Shown here in pieces: positions 1 through 5,771 of a stretch of DNA of 5,900 bases. The stretch spans positions 1 to 5,900 of the forward strand of contig CAUEJN010000071.1 in NCBI GenBank assembly GCA_959018045.1, read 5' to 3'. Position numbers and translations under genes: made by a program. This DNA is from an uncultured Butyricicoccus sp. (GTDB lineage: Bacteria; Bacillota; Clostridia; Oscillospirales; Butyricicoccaceae). The notes below the pieces were generated by a model, which did not search any database, was not told where the DNA came from, and saw only the letters and a program-made list of their open reading frames with translations. The first letter of the stretch is position 1, and each line of letters begins with the position of its first letter.

Positions 1-8
1 GATCGCGA

Positions 9-57
9 CTTGAGGCTCTGCCTCAAGACTCCGCAAGCCTTTCGAGAAAGGCTTGCG
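9..57. repeat. Two tandem perfect hairpins downstream of the antiporter gene
   Basis: The first hairpin pairs CTTGAGGC (9-16) with GCCTCAAG (20-27) around a three-base loop. The second pairs CGCAAGCCTTT (32-42) with AAAGGCTTGCG (47-57) around a CGAG loop. They begin about 15 bases past the stop codon of the minus-strand antiporter gene, so they could act as a transcription end or an mRNA-stabilising 3' structure. Neither is followed on the minus strand by a run of T, so they are not classic Rho-independent terminators. Paired hairpins of this type between genes are often dispersed repeats, but no second copy lies in this window. Confidence 0.6.
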
Positions 58-71
58 CGAAAGCTCCAATA

Positions 72-1571
72 TTACTTCTGCGCTTCCTTTTTCGCCATGC
101 GAGTCATTACAGTAGCGTAGATCACCATGAGAACTGCGCCGACTGCCAGACCAGCCCAGCCGTTCTGCGACAGACCGGCAACCAGATAGCCGACAAAGCT
201 GATCGCTGCAATGGACAGTGCATAAGGAATCTGGGTGGAAACGTGGTCAATGTGATGGCACTGTGCACCAGCGGAAGCCAGAATGGTGGTATCCGAGATG
301 GGCGAGATGTGGTCGCCGCAGACTGCACCTGCAAGGCAGGCTGCAACCGTGATGGTGAGCATCTCATTTGCACCGAAAATGCTGACAGCAATCGGAATCA
401 GAATGCTGAACGTACCCCAGGAAGTACCGGTTGCAAATGCGAGACCAAGTGCAATGAGGAAGAACAGTGCGGGCATGAACAGACCGATGGCCGACTCAGG
501 ATTCACAAAACCAGCAACGAAACCGCGCAGGTTGAGGTAATCATCCGAGCAGACGCCGGACAGCGTCCATGCAAGGGTCAGAATGAAGATTGCGGGAACC
601 ATTGCCTTGAAGCCAGCGGTGAAGGACTCACAGAACTGGTTGAAGGTCAGGATGCCGCGGGGAACGTACATCAGGAAGGTGAAGACCAGTGCGGCAAAGG
701 AGCCGAGAACCAGTGCGTCGGAGGACGAGCAGTTTGCGAATGCGTTGGAAATCGCCTCGAAGGACAGCTCGTGGATACCGCCGCCCGAGTAGATCATAGC
801 CGAGATGCAGGCAACGATCAGGAACAGGATGGGGATGATGAGGTCCTTAACCGAACCCGAACCACAGATGACGGTGGATTCCTCGCCAGTCGAATCGATC
901 TTGCCGCTCTCCAGAATCTTCTTGTTGTACTTGCCCATCGCCATAAAGTCAACGTCTGCGATCATCAGCCAGAGAATGAATGCCAGCGTCAGCAGCGCGT
1001 AGAGGTTGAAGGGGATGGTGCTCAGAAACAGGGTAAAGCCATTGATGCCTGCGTCCTCGGGCAGAGAGGAGGTGACGGCAGCTGCCCAGCTGGAGATCGG
1101 TGCGATGATGCACACGGGAGCTGCGGTCGCGTCGATGATGTAGGCCAGCTTTGCGCGGGTAACCTTGTACTTATCGGTAACCGGACGCATAACCGTACCG
1201 ACGGTCAGGCAGTTGAAGTAGTCGTCGACGAAGATGAACATGCCGAGGAACGAGGTCGCCAGCAGCGAGCCGCGGCGGCTCTTGATGACGTGGGATGCCC
1301 ATTCGCCGTAGGCGCGGGACGCGCCCGACTTGGTCACGAGGGATACCAGGATGCCCAGCATGACCAGGAAGATCAGGATGCCAATATTGTCGCTGATTTT
1401 GCTGCCCATGATCGAGAACGTGGTCTCGGTCGCGTGCAGCGGGTTGCCGCCACAAAATAACAATGCACCTGCGAAAATACCAGTCAGCATTGAGGAGTAA
1501 AACGCTTTGGTGATCAAAGCAAGCGCGAGTGCGATAATCGTAGGCAGAGCCGCAAAAATTGTTGCGCGCAT
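72..1571 (-). CDS. NhaC-family Na+/H+ antiporter
   Basis: This 499-residue polytopic inner-membrane protein belongs to the NhaC-type Na+/H+ antiporter family. Members exchange cytoplasmic Na+ (or another cation or small substrate) for protons. Family hallmarks are visible: a conserved acidic stretch FVDDYFN (residues 114-120), a TGTSWGTF segment (381-388), and the CGDHISPISDTTILAS stretch (418-433) with its Asp and His residues inside the membrane domain. Hydrophobic helices run nearly end to end, broken by a polar loop around residues 205-240. The length is near the family's usual 450-520. The ATG at 1569-1571 is preceded by AAGGTG at a good distance, and a promoter lies just upstream, so this start is sound. 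It appears monocistronic. The exact substrate is not certain, since some family members carry amino or organic acids together with Na+/H+. Confidence 0.9.
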   Translation of the reverse strand: MRATIFAALPTIIALALALITKAFYSSMLTGIFAGALLFCGGNPLHATETTFSIMGSKISDNIGILIFLVMLGILVSLVTKSGASRAYGEWASHVIKSRRGSLLATSFLGMFIFVDDYFNCLTVGTVMRPVTDKYKVTRAKLAYIIDATAAPVCIIAPISSWAAAVTSSLPEDAGINGFTLFLSTIPFNLYALLTLAFILWLMIADVDFMAMGKYNKKILESGKIDSTGEESTVICGSGSVKDLIIPILFLIVACISAMIYSGGGIHELSFEAISNAFANCSSSDALVLGSFAALVFTFLMYVPRGILTFNQFCESFTAGFKAMVPAIFILTLAWTLSGVCSDDYLNLRGFVAGFVNPESAIGLFMPALFFLIALGLAFATGTSWGTFSILIPIAVSIFGANEMLTITVAACLAGAVCGDHISPISDTTILASAGAQCHHIDHVSTQIPYALSIAAISFVGYLVAGLSQNGWAGLAVGAVLMVIYATVMTRMAKKEAQK

Positions 1572-1579
1572 GTTTATTT

Positions 1580-1586
1580 CACCTTA
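1580..1586 (-). promoter_or_regulatory. Ribosome binding site of the antiporter gene
   Basis: TAAGGTG on the minus strand lies eight bases before the ATG at 1569-1571. It supports that codon as the start. Confidence 0.65.
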
Positions 1587-1623
1587 CTTGTAATTTTCTA
1601 AACTATTTTCTATCCGTTTAATC

Positions 1624-1652
1624 ATTATAGACGGCGCGACATATTTTTACAA
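1624..1652 (-). promoter_or_regulatory. Sigma-A-type promoter of the antiporter gene
   Basis: On the minus strand the -35 is TTGTAA (1647-1652) and the -10 is a perfect TATAAT (1624-1629), with a 17-base spacer. Transcription would start near 1617, giving a leader of about 45 bases that contains the AAGGTG site. It lies between the antiporter and the alkyltransferase-like gene, so the antiporter can be transcribed alone. No hairpin terminator was found between the two genes, so read-through from the upstream gene is also possible. Confidence 0.75.
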
Positions 1653-1678
1653 GTTTTTTACCCCATTTCCTGCACGGA

Positions 1679-1999
1679 TTATAAGATTTCCTGATCTGGG
1701 TTCCATTGGCAGGCGGCGAGGTCGACCCGGCCATCGGGCAGGAAGGGGATGCCGTCGGCCTCAAGCAGGATCCGCTGGACATCGCTGCCGCCGAAGGCGA
1801 AGGCGCTGGACGTGCAGCCGTTGCGGTCGACCACCCGGTAACAGGGAATGCCTTCCGGGTCGGGATTGACATGCAGTGCATAGCCGACCACGCGCGCCCA
1901 GCGGGGATTGCCTGCCAGACGGGCAACCTGACCATAGGTTGCAACCGTTCCGCGCGGGATGCGGCGCACGACGGCATAAATACGTTCATAACTATTCAT
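1679..1999 (-). CDS. Alkyltransferase-like / MGMT-family DNA-binding protein
   Basis: This 106-residue protein is the single DNA-binding domain of the O6-alkylguanine-DNA alkyltransferase family, without the N-terminal domain of Ogt or Ada. Visible family features are ATYGQVA (residues 20-26, the Tyr that helps rotate the base), NPRWARVVG (31-39, holding the Arg finger that fills the base stack), the active-site motif IPCYRVV (51-57, Cys53) and FAFGG (67-71). Alkyltransferase-like (ATL) proteins usually have Trp in place of the Cys and only flag lesions for nucleotide excision repair. Here the Cys is kept, but the His that normally follows it is Tyr54, and the usual Glu of the activating network appears as Asp82. 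It could therefore be a true repair protein or a lesion binder. The ATG at 1997-1999 has GGGAGGG six bases upstream, which settles the start over the shifted reading frame at 1618-1989. Confidence 0.88.
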   Translation of the reverse strand: MNSYERIYAVVRRIPRGTVATYGQVARLAGNPRWARVVGYALHVNPDPEGIPCYRVVDRNGCTSSAFAFGGSDVQRILLEADGIPFLPDGRVDLAACQWNPDQEIL

Positions 2000-2005
2000 T
2001 CGGAA

Positions 2006-2012
2006 CCCTCCC
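2006..2012 (-). promoter_or_regulatory. Ribosome binding site of the alkyltransferase-like gene
   Basis: GGGAGGG on the minus strand lies six bases before the ATG at 1997-1999. It decides between this frame and an overlapping open frame. Confidence 0.7.
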
Positions 2013-2034
2013 GTGAAACGTTCTTATTTTGCTT

Positions 2035-2063
2035 AGTGTACCGCGTTTTGATGCGCAGGGCAA
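2035..2063 (-). promoter_or_regulatory. Probable promoter of the alkyltransferase-like gene
   Basis: On the minus strand TTGCCC (2058-2063) and TACACT (2035-2040) are separated by exactly 17 bases. Each matches four of six consensus positions. The pair sits just past the terminator of the upstream gene and about 35 bases before the start codon, which suits a separate transcription unit. Confidence 0.5.
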
Positions 2064-2092
2064 GTATCTGCTTCCAATTCAGCTCCAAAAGG

Positions 2093-2137
2093 CAAAAAGA
2101 AGCCCGGAGCACACGAAAGAAATCGCATACCCCGGGC
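2093..2137 (-). terminator. Rho-independent terminator of the secreted-protein gene
   Basis: In minus-strand RNA, 2123-2137 pairs with 2102-2116 as an unbroken 15-bp stem. It has a GCCCGG/CCGGGC base, four G-U wobbles and a six-base loop, and is followed by UUCUUUUUG. On the plus strand the wobbles become A-C mismatches, so the structure works only for the minus-strand transcript. It begins 25 bases after the stop codon of the secreted-protein gene. Confidence 0.85.
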
Positions 2138-2162
2138 GAGGAGAAGATCGGCAGTGTGGAAT

Positions 2163-2804
2163 TTAAGCCTTTCGGGTCAGCGCACAGCCGATGTCGCAGC
2201 TGTCGCCGTCGCGGAAGGTGATGTGGAGAATGCAGAAAACCTGGTCATAGTCCTGCTGACTACCGGGAGAGACAAACGAGACCGGGAACGAGCAGGCGGT
2301 CACTTCACCGTCCTCCGAGGGAATCATGCTGACGCTCTGCACCGAGTAGTTGGACAACTCGGTCATCGGCAGACCGGTTTTCGGGTCGTAGGCGGTATTG
2401 GGATCAAACTCAACTTCCACCCGTTCGATGTCCTTGCCGGGTGTTTCCAGGGTGAGATTGGTGGCCTGGGGCACGCTGTCCCATTTGCCGGTCATCTCGA
2501 TCGCCTGCGCCGTGCTCAGCCGGTCCACTTCGGCGCCGCCCCACTGGTTGGGATAGCTCTGCACGCTGGTCAGCTCGCCGGTCAGCCCGTCAGGCTGGGA
2601 AAAAGTCAGGGAGTAGGTAAAACCTTCCATCAAACCATCGGCGGTTTTGAGGGAAGAGGTGGATTGCTGTGCCGCATCAAGCGGAATTTGCTGCACGACC
2701 GCGTTTTGTTCCGTGGGTGCTGCGGTTGCTGTCGTTTGTGTACGTCCGGGTGCAATCGCTGCAATGATCAGCGCGATGCCCAGGATAATGGGGGCACGGT
2801 TCAT
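2163..2804 (-). CDS. Secreted protein of unknown family
   Basis: I do not recognise this 213-residue protein. It starts with a probable signal peptide: a short basic start (MNR), a hydrophobic core at residues 5-18, and an Ala-Thr-Ala site at 26-28 that would suit signal peptidase I. A linker rich in Thr, Ala and Gln follows (to about residue 55). The rest looks like a mostly beta-stranded extracellular domain, with alternating polar and hydrophobic stretches and four cysteines near the end (171, 191, 203, 207), the last two as SCDIGC. No Cys sits at a lipobox position, so it is probably released or held by the wall rather than lipid-anchored. The ATG at 2802-2804 is preceded by AAGGAG at ten bases, slightly far. 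A possible -10, TAGAAT, lies at 2828-2833 with no convincing -35. It is divergent from the LytTR operon and ends in its own terminator. Confidence 0.75.
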   Translation of the reverse strand: MNRAPIILGIALIIAAIAPGRTQTTATAAPTEQNAVVQQIPLDAAQQSTSSLKTADGLMEGFTYSLTFSQPDGLTGELTSVQSYPNQWGGAEVDRLSTAQAIEMTGKWDSVPQATNLTLETPGKDIERVEVEFDPNTAYDPKTGLPMTELSNYSVQSVSMIPSEDGEVTACSFPVSFVSPGSQQDYDQVFCILHITFRDGDSCDIGCALTRKA

Positions 2805-2814
2805 ACCCGATCAG

Positions 2815-2820
2815 CTCCTT
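2815..2820 (-). promoter_or_regulatory. Ribosome binding site of the secreted-protein gene
   Basis: AAGGAG on the minus strand lies ten bases before the ATG at 2802-2804. The spacing is a little long but no better start is available nearby. Confidence 0.6.
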
Positions 2821-2944
2821 TCATCGAATTCTATCTAATATTAAGACGCGCAGTTGTGGGAAAAAGTTCCGAAAGTCTAAAAAAATTTTTGGTTTTTGTC
2901 GAACTGCGAAAAAACTGCACGGAAACCAAGTTTTCCCTCAACAC

Positions 2945-2980
2945 TTTGACCACTTACCGGCGCTGTATGACCGCTTACCG
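2945..2980 (+). promoter_or_regulatory. Two direct repeats, probable LytTR operator
   Basis: TTTGACCACTTACCG (2945-2959) and TATGACCGCTTACCG (2966-2980) match at 13 of 15 positions and start exactly 21 bp apart, two helical turns. LytTR regulators such as AgrA bind pairs of short direct repeats with this kind of period, on one face of the helix. The pair ends eight bases before the -35 of the promoter that drives a LytTR gene, a usual place for an activator. Autoregulation is inferred from this placement. Confidence 0.72.
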
Positions 2981-2988
2981 CGCAGGGC

Positions 2989-3017
2989 TTGCGCGTTGGA
3001 GCGCCAGACTGTATACT
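2989..3017 (+). promoter_or_regulatory. Promoter of the LytTR operon, weak -35
   Basis: The -10 is TATACT (3012-3017, five of six) and the -35 is TTGCGC (2989-2994, three of six), with a 17-base spacer. Transcription would start near 3024, giving a leader of about 20 bases. A poor -35 next to the paired repeats suggests that an activator is needed. A 6-bp dyad, CGCGCA (2979-2984) and TGCGCG (2990-2995), overlaps the -35. Confidence 0.65.
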
Positions 3018-3028
3018 GAAACCAGAAC

Positions 3029-3034
3029 AGGGGG
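3029..3034 (+). promoter_or_regulatory. Ribosome binding site that decides the LytTR start
   Basis: AGGGGG lies nine bases before the ATG at 3044 but only three before the in-frame GTG at 3038. This favours the ATG. Confidence 0.6.
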
Positions 3035-3043
3035 AATGTGCAC

Positions 3044-3496
3044 ATGAAGGTCTTGCAAAAACGCATCCCGGCCGAGGCCGAGGAGTATGCCGTCCTGCAC
3101 CTGCATGCGCAGGATGCAGCGACCGACCGGCTGGTGCGGTACTTGGAACAGGAATATTTCCGCACGGTGCGGTTGCTGTGCCGCAAGGGCGATCAGACCG
3201 TGCCGGTGGATTGCGAGAACGTCTGCTGCATTGAGACCGAGGGCGAAATGCTGCGCGTGCGCACGATGGATGACATGCTGACGCTGCCCGAACGGCTCTA
3301 TCAGGTGCAGCGGCTGCTGCCGCAAAGCTTTGTGCAGGCTGCACGCGGGGTACTGGTCAATTTAGACCGCATCGAGTGTTTTGAACCCCTGCCCAATGGC
3401 CTCATCCGTGCCAGACTGGCAAATCAAGAATATGTCTATATCTCCCGCAAATATGCCAGAGAGTTGCGCGAGAGACTGAAGGAGGGGACGTTATGA
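3044..3496 (+). CDS. Stand-alone LytTR-family DNA-binding regulator
   Basis: This 150-residue transcription regulator has a C-terminal LytTR DNA-binding domain (about residues 45-147) and no response-regulator receiver domain. The typical signature is visible near residues 96-112 (FVQAARGVLVNLDRIEC), followed by PLPNGLIRARL (116-126) and the closing YISRKYARELRERL (132-145). The N-terminal 40 residues form a short alpha/beta segment common in this subgroup. With no phosphorylation site, activity is probably set by a protein partner. The stop codon overlaps the start of the next gene as ATGA, so the two proteins are translationally coupled. That next gene encodes a four-helix membrane protein, as in the LytTR regulatory systems where a membrane protein restrains the regulator. 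The direct repeats at 2945-2980 are its likely binding site, which suggests it controls its own operon. No other target is visible. Confidence 0.9.
   Translation: MKVLQKRIPAEAEEYAVLHLHAQDAATDRLVRYLEQEYFRTVRLLCRKGDQTVPVDCENVCCIETEGEMLRVRTMDDMLTLPERLYQVQRLLPQSFVQAARGVLVNLDRIECFEPLPNGLIRARLANQEYVYISRKYARELRERLKEGTL
3479..3485 (+). promoter_or_regulatory. Ribosome binding site inside the LytTR gene for the membrane protein
   Basis: AAGGAGG lies seven bases before the ATG at 3493, within the last codons of the LytTR gene. It supports efficient coupled translation of the membrane protein. Confidence 0.75.
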
Positions 3497-4149
3497 AGGA
3501 ATTTTTGCAGCTGTGCCGCAGTCAGTTGCTGTCCGGCATCAGCCTGGGGCTTGCCCTGATGGTGTCCGCGCTCTTTGCCGTGTACAGCTTCGGGGATAGC
3601 GCGATTTCTGCTCGTTGGATGAACCTGCTGCCTAGCCTTACCGTACTCTACGTGCTGGCAGGCGTGCTGCTGATGGCGTGGCATCGCCGTCCGCCGCGCC
3701 GGCGACCGGCAACGCCGTACCTGTCCGGTCTCAATGCGTGGTATATCTGGGTACTTCCGGCGTTTTTATGGTGGTTGCTCTTCGACCTGACCAGTTTTGA
3801 CGTGCTGGAACGCTGCCTGCTGTTTAACCTCATCTTGCTCGCCGCCCTGTGGACAATCGAGTACAGCATGGCGCGGCGCATGACAAAGGCGCTCAACGGT
3901 GCACTGGGAACGCGCAGCCCTACGGTCATGCCGACCAGCCTGATTGTCGATCTGGACGATTGCCCCAAGGGTACGGAAGCCTTCTGCATCGAGATCGAGC
4001 GCTATTGCATCAAAAATCACATCGATTATCAGTTTGTTGAGCGCGACAAACCGGCCATCATTTTGATGAACGGCGTCAAGCACCGGGTCGAGCTGGGTGT
4101 CTATTACGGCTACGTGCCCGGATGGTTCCTGAAATTCACCGAGCTATAA
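3493..4149 (+). CDS. Four-helix membrane partner of LytTR with extra C-terminal domain (DUF3021-like)
   Basis: This 218-residue protein has two parts. Residues 1-125 hold four hydrophobic helices (about 14-34, 44-63, 82-98 and 104-122) with a basic cytoplasmic loop, HRRPPRRRP (64-72), between helices two and three. Size, topology and position right after a LytTR gene match the DUF3021-type membrane proteins that accompany LytTR regulators. Such partners are thought to hold or inhibit the regulator, as HdrM and BrsM do in streptococci. That role is inferred here. After a linker (about 126-146), residues 147-218 form an added soluble domain with a beta-alpha-beta-beta look. The usual four-helix proteins are only about 130-150 residues long. 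This tail closely resembles the whole of the next protein. Helix charge places the tail in the cytoplasm. The family name rests on layout more than on close sequence identity. Confidence 0.75.
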   Translation: MKEFLQLCRSQLLSGISLGLALMVSALFAVYSFGDSAISARWMNLLPSLTVLYVLAGVLLMAWHRRPPRRRPATPYLSGLNAWYIWVLPAFLWWLLFDLTSFDVLERCLLFNLILLAALWTIEYSMARRMTKALNGALGTRSPTVMPTSLIVDLDDCPKGTEAFCIEIERYCIKNHIDYQFVERDKPAIILMNGVKHRVELGVYYGYVPGWFLKFTEL

Positions 4150-4154
4150 GGAGG
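4148..4154 (+). promoter_or_regulatory. Consensus ribosome binding site of the 74-residue protein
   Basis: AAGGAGG overlaps the TAA of the preceding gene and lies eight bases before the ATG at 4163. It is a near-ideal site, suggesting the small protein is made in good quantity. Confidence 0.75.
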
Positions 4155-4162
4155 AATTTTTT

Positions 4163-4387
4163 ATGAAATGGCTGCATCCATCGTTCTGGGTGACCTGCGA
4201 CAAATCCACTTATCCGACGGTCGCGGACGCACAGCAGGCGATCGAGCGGTATTGCCGGGAAAACGGTCACACCTGCCGTTTTTTAGATGATGATACCGTA
4301 GAGATCGACGGTGTTCCGCATGAGATTTACCGGGGATACGAGCCGGGCAGTCGGGGAAACTACGGCATCAAATGCCGAAAACTGTAA
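4163..4387 (+). CDS. 74-residue soluble protein, free copy of the membrane partner's C-terminal domain
   Basis: I do not recognise a named family. The protein has no signal peptide or membrane helix and should be cytoplasmic. Its residues 6-74 align along their length with residues 147-218 of the preceding membrane protein. Both have a Pro followed 21 residues later by IERYC, then N, F, a (D/N)GV-x-H turn, two Gly, and Lys before a terminal Leu. Over the last 48 residues 15 are identical, with one short gap, and both end exactly 24 residues after the shared Gly. A strand-helix-strands order is likely. It is the last gene of the operon, 13 bases after its neighbour, with a terminator only a few bases past its stop. 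Possible jobs are binding the same ligand or partner as the tethered copy, competing with it, or pairing with it. None of these is shown by the sequence. Confidence 0.8.
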   Translation: MKWLHPSFWVTCDKSTYPTVADAQQAIERYCRENGHTCRFLDDDTVEIDGVPHEIYRGYEPGSRGNYGIKCRKL

Positions 4388-4394
4388 TCAGACC

Positions 4395-4428
4395 AAAGAA
4401 AACCGCTCCCATTTGGGGAGCGGTTTTT
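4395..4428. terminator. Bidirectional Rho-independent terminator between converging genes
   Basis: CCGCTCCC (4403-4410) pairs with GGGAGCGG (4416-4423) around a five-base loop, and flanking AAAA/TTTT adds four A-T pairs. The plus strand ends in TTTTTCT and the minus strand in TTTTCTTT. It therefore can end both the LytTR operon (stop at 4387) and the protease gene coming from the right (stop at 4452). Confidence 0.92.
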
Positions 4429-4451
4429 CTGTTTATATGGTTCAGAGCGGT

Positions 4452-5771
4452 TTACCAGCCAAAGAAATAGTTGAAGGGGTTCTGGTTGTGGTACTGCTGG
4501 CCGTCCTGACCCTGGCTGTACTGGCTCTGCTCACTTTCCTCCGCCAGTGCCGGGTCATTGCCCTGCAGGTCGTGCTGATCGTTCAGTGCAAAGGAAACCG
4601 TGAGGGTCTTGCCGGTAGACATGCGGTACAGTGTCAGGGTGATCTTGTCGCCTGCGGACAGCTTATCTTTGACCGCGTTGACGCCGTCCATATCAGTGAC
4701 CTCGGTGCCGTTGATGCCGGTAATGATGTCGTTTGCCTGTACGCCGGCTGCGGCTGCGTTGGAGCGGGAGTCGACATTGATGACGCGCACGCCCTGCGGG
4801 ATGCCATAGGCTGCCGACTGCTGCTCGGAAACGTTCTGACCGGAAATACCGATCTGCGGACGACCGGCGATGTAGCCGTTTTGGATGAGTTCGTCAACGA
4901 TGGGCTTCACGGTGTCCATCGGGATTGCGAAGCCAAGGCCTTCATAGTAGCTGATGCCCAGCTTTGCCGAGGTGATGCCGATGACCTGACCGTACTTGTT
5001 GATGAGTGCACCGCCCGAGTTGCCGGGGTTGATGGCAGCATCGGTCTGGATGAGGCTCATCACGCGGTCATCGATGGTGATGTCACGGTTGAGGGCAGAG
5101 ATATGGCCGCCGGTGATGGTGTTGGCGAGATCCAGACCACCGGGGGAGCCGATGGCGTAGACTTCCTCACCAACCAGCAAAGAATTCGAGTCGCCGAACT
5201 CTGCCGGAGTCAGGGTGGTGCCTGCCGGGCCGATCTTGAGGACTGCGAGGTCGGTCTGCTCGTCGAGACCGATAACCTCAGCCGGGAAGGAAGTACCGTC
5301 CGACATGTAAACGGTGATCTTGTCCTGCTGTACGCCGGTGTTCTCGTCGACAACGACGTGGTTGTTGGTGATGATGTAGCCGTCAGCGCTCATAATGACG
5401 CCCGAACCGGTGCCGCCCTCACCACTCGTCAGATTGACCGCCTGAATGGAGACGACCGAGGGGGAAACCTTGGCGTAAATCTCCTCGCCGGACAGGCCGT
5501 CATTTGCAGAGGTAGAGGTTGCAGACGGGCTGGAGATGTTGACCGATGGCAGGTTGGAGTTGACCGAAGTAGCCGAAACCGAGGAAGAATTGTTGTCCGC
5601 ACCGCCGCTCATCGAGCTGCCGATGGCGATACCGCCGACCAGCAGGACGCAGGCTGCGGCGATCGAGCCAGCGATCAGAACGGGCTTGCGGCCAAACTTG
5701 CGGTTCTTGCGGCGCTCTGCACGGGCAATCTTGCGGGCGTGCTTGGCAACGCGCTTGTCTTCCTGGTGCAT
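4452..5771 (-). CDS. HtrA/DegP-like membrane-anchored serine protease
   Basis: This 439-residue trypsin-like protease of the HtrA (DegP/DegS) family degrades or refolds damaged proteins outside the membrane. A basic cytoplasmic segment (residues 5-29) leads into one membrane helix (about 31-51) and then a Ser/Asn/Thr-rich linker (52-90). The protease domain covers about 95-295, with all three catalytic residues in place: His138 in TNNHVV, Asp174 in TDLAVLKI and Ser252 in GNSGGAL. A single PDZ domain follows (about 305-395), and the protein ends in a Gln/Asn/Tyr-rich tail finishing FNYFFGW. The ATG at 5769-5771 has AGGAG only three bases upstream, which is poor. The same frame stays open upstream except for one TAG, so the real protein may be longer (see the adjoining entry). 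Such proteases usually serve envelope stress; no regulator site is visible because the promoter lies outside the window. Confidence 0.92.
   Translation of the reverse strand: MHQEDKRVAKHARKIARAERRKNRKFGRKPVLIAGSIAAACVLLVGGIAIGSSMSGGADNNSSSVSATSVNSNLPSVNISSPSATSTSANDGLSGEEIYAKVSPSVVSIQAVNLTSGEGGTGSGVIMSADGYIITNNHVVVDENTGVQQDKITVYMSDGTSFPAEVIGLDEQTDLAVLKIGPAGTTLTPAEFGDSNSLLVGEEVYAIGSPGGLDLANTITGGHISALNRDITIDDRVMSLIQTDAAINPGNSGGALINKYGQVIGITSAKLGISYYEGLGFAIPMDTVKPIVDELIQNGYIAGRPQIGISGQNVSEQQSAAYGIPQGVRVINVDSRSNAAAAGVQANDIITGINGTEVTDMDGVNAVKDKLSAGDKITLTLYRMSTGKTLTVSFALNDQHDLQGNDPALAEESEQSQYSQGQDGQQYHNQNPFNYFFGW

Noticed and set aside
243..1460. Long plus-strand open frame (405 codons) opposite the antiporter gene
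   Set aside because: It is a shadow of the antiporter coding strand: the protein is highly charged and Cys/Gly-rich with no recognisable motif, while the opposite strand gives a clear NhaC protein with promoter and ribosome site.
2946..2951. TTGACC as a -35 element
   Set aside because: It matches well but no -10-like hexamer lies 16-18 bases downstream; it is better explained as part of the first direct repeat.
3038..3043. GTG at 3038 as the LytTR start
   Set aside because: It would be only three bases from the AGGGGG site, while the ATG at 3044 has normal spacing.
2154..3047. Plus-strand open frame of 297 codons across the secreted-protein gene and the intergenic region
   Set aside because: It lies opposite a gene with signal peptide, ribosome site and strand-specific terminator, and it would run through the LytTR promoter and operator. 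No family features were seen.
4418..4453. Repeated GAGCGGTTT at 4418-4426 and 4445-4453
   Set aside because: One copy is the terminator stem and the other covers the end of the protease gene; a nine-base match so close together has no further structure and is probably chance.
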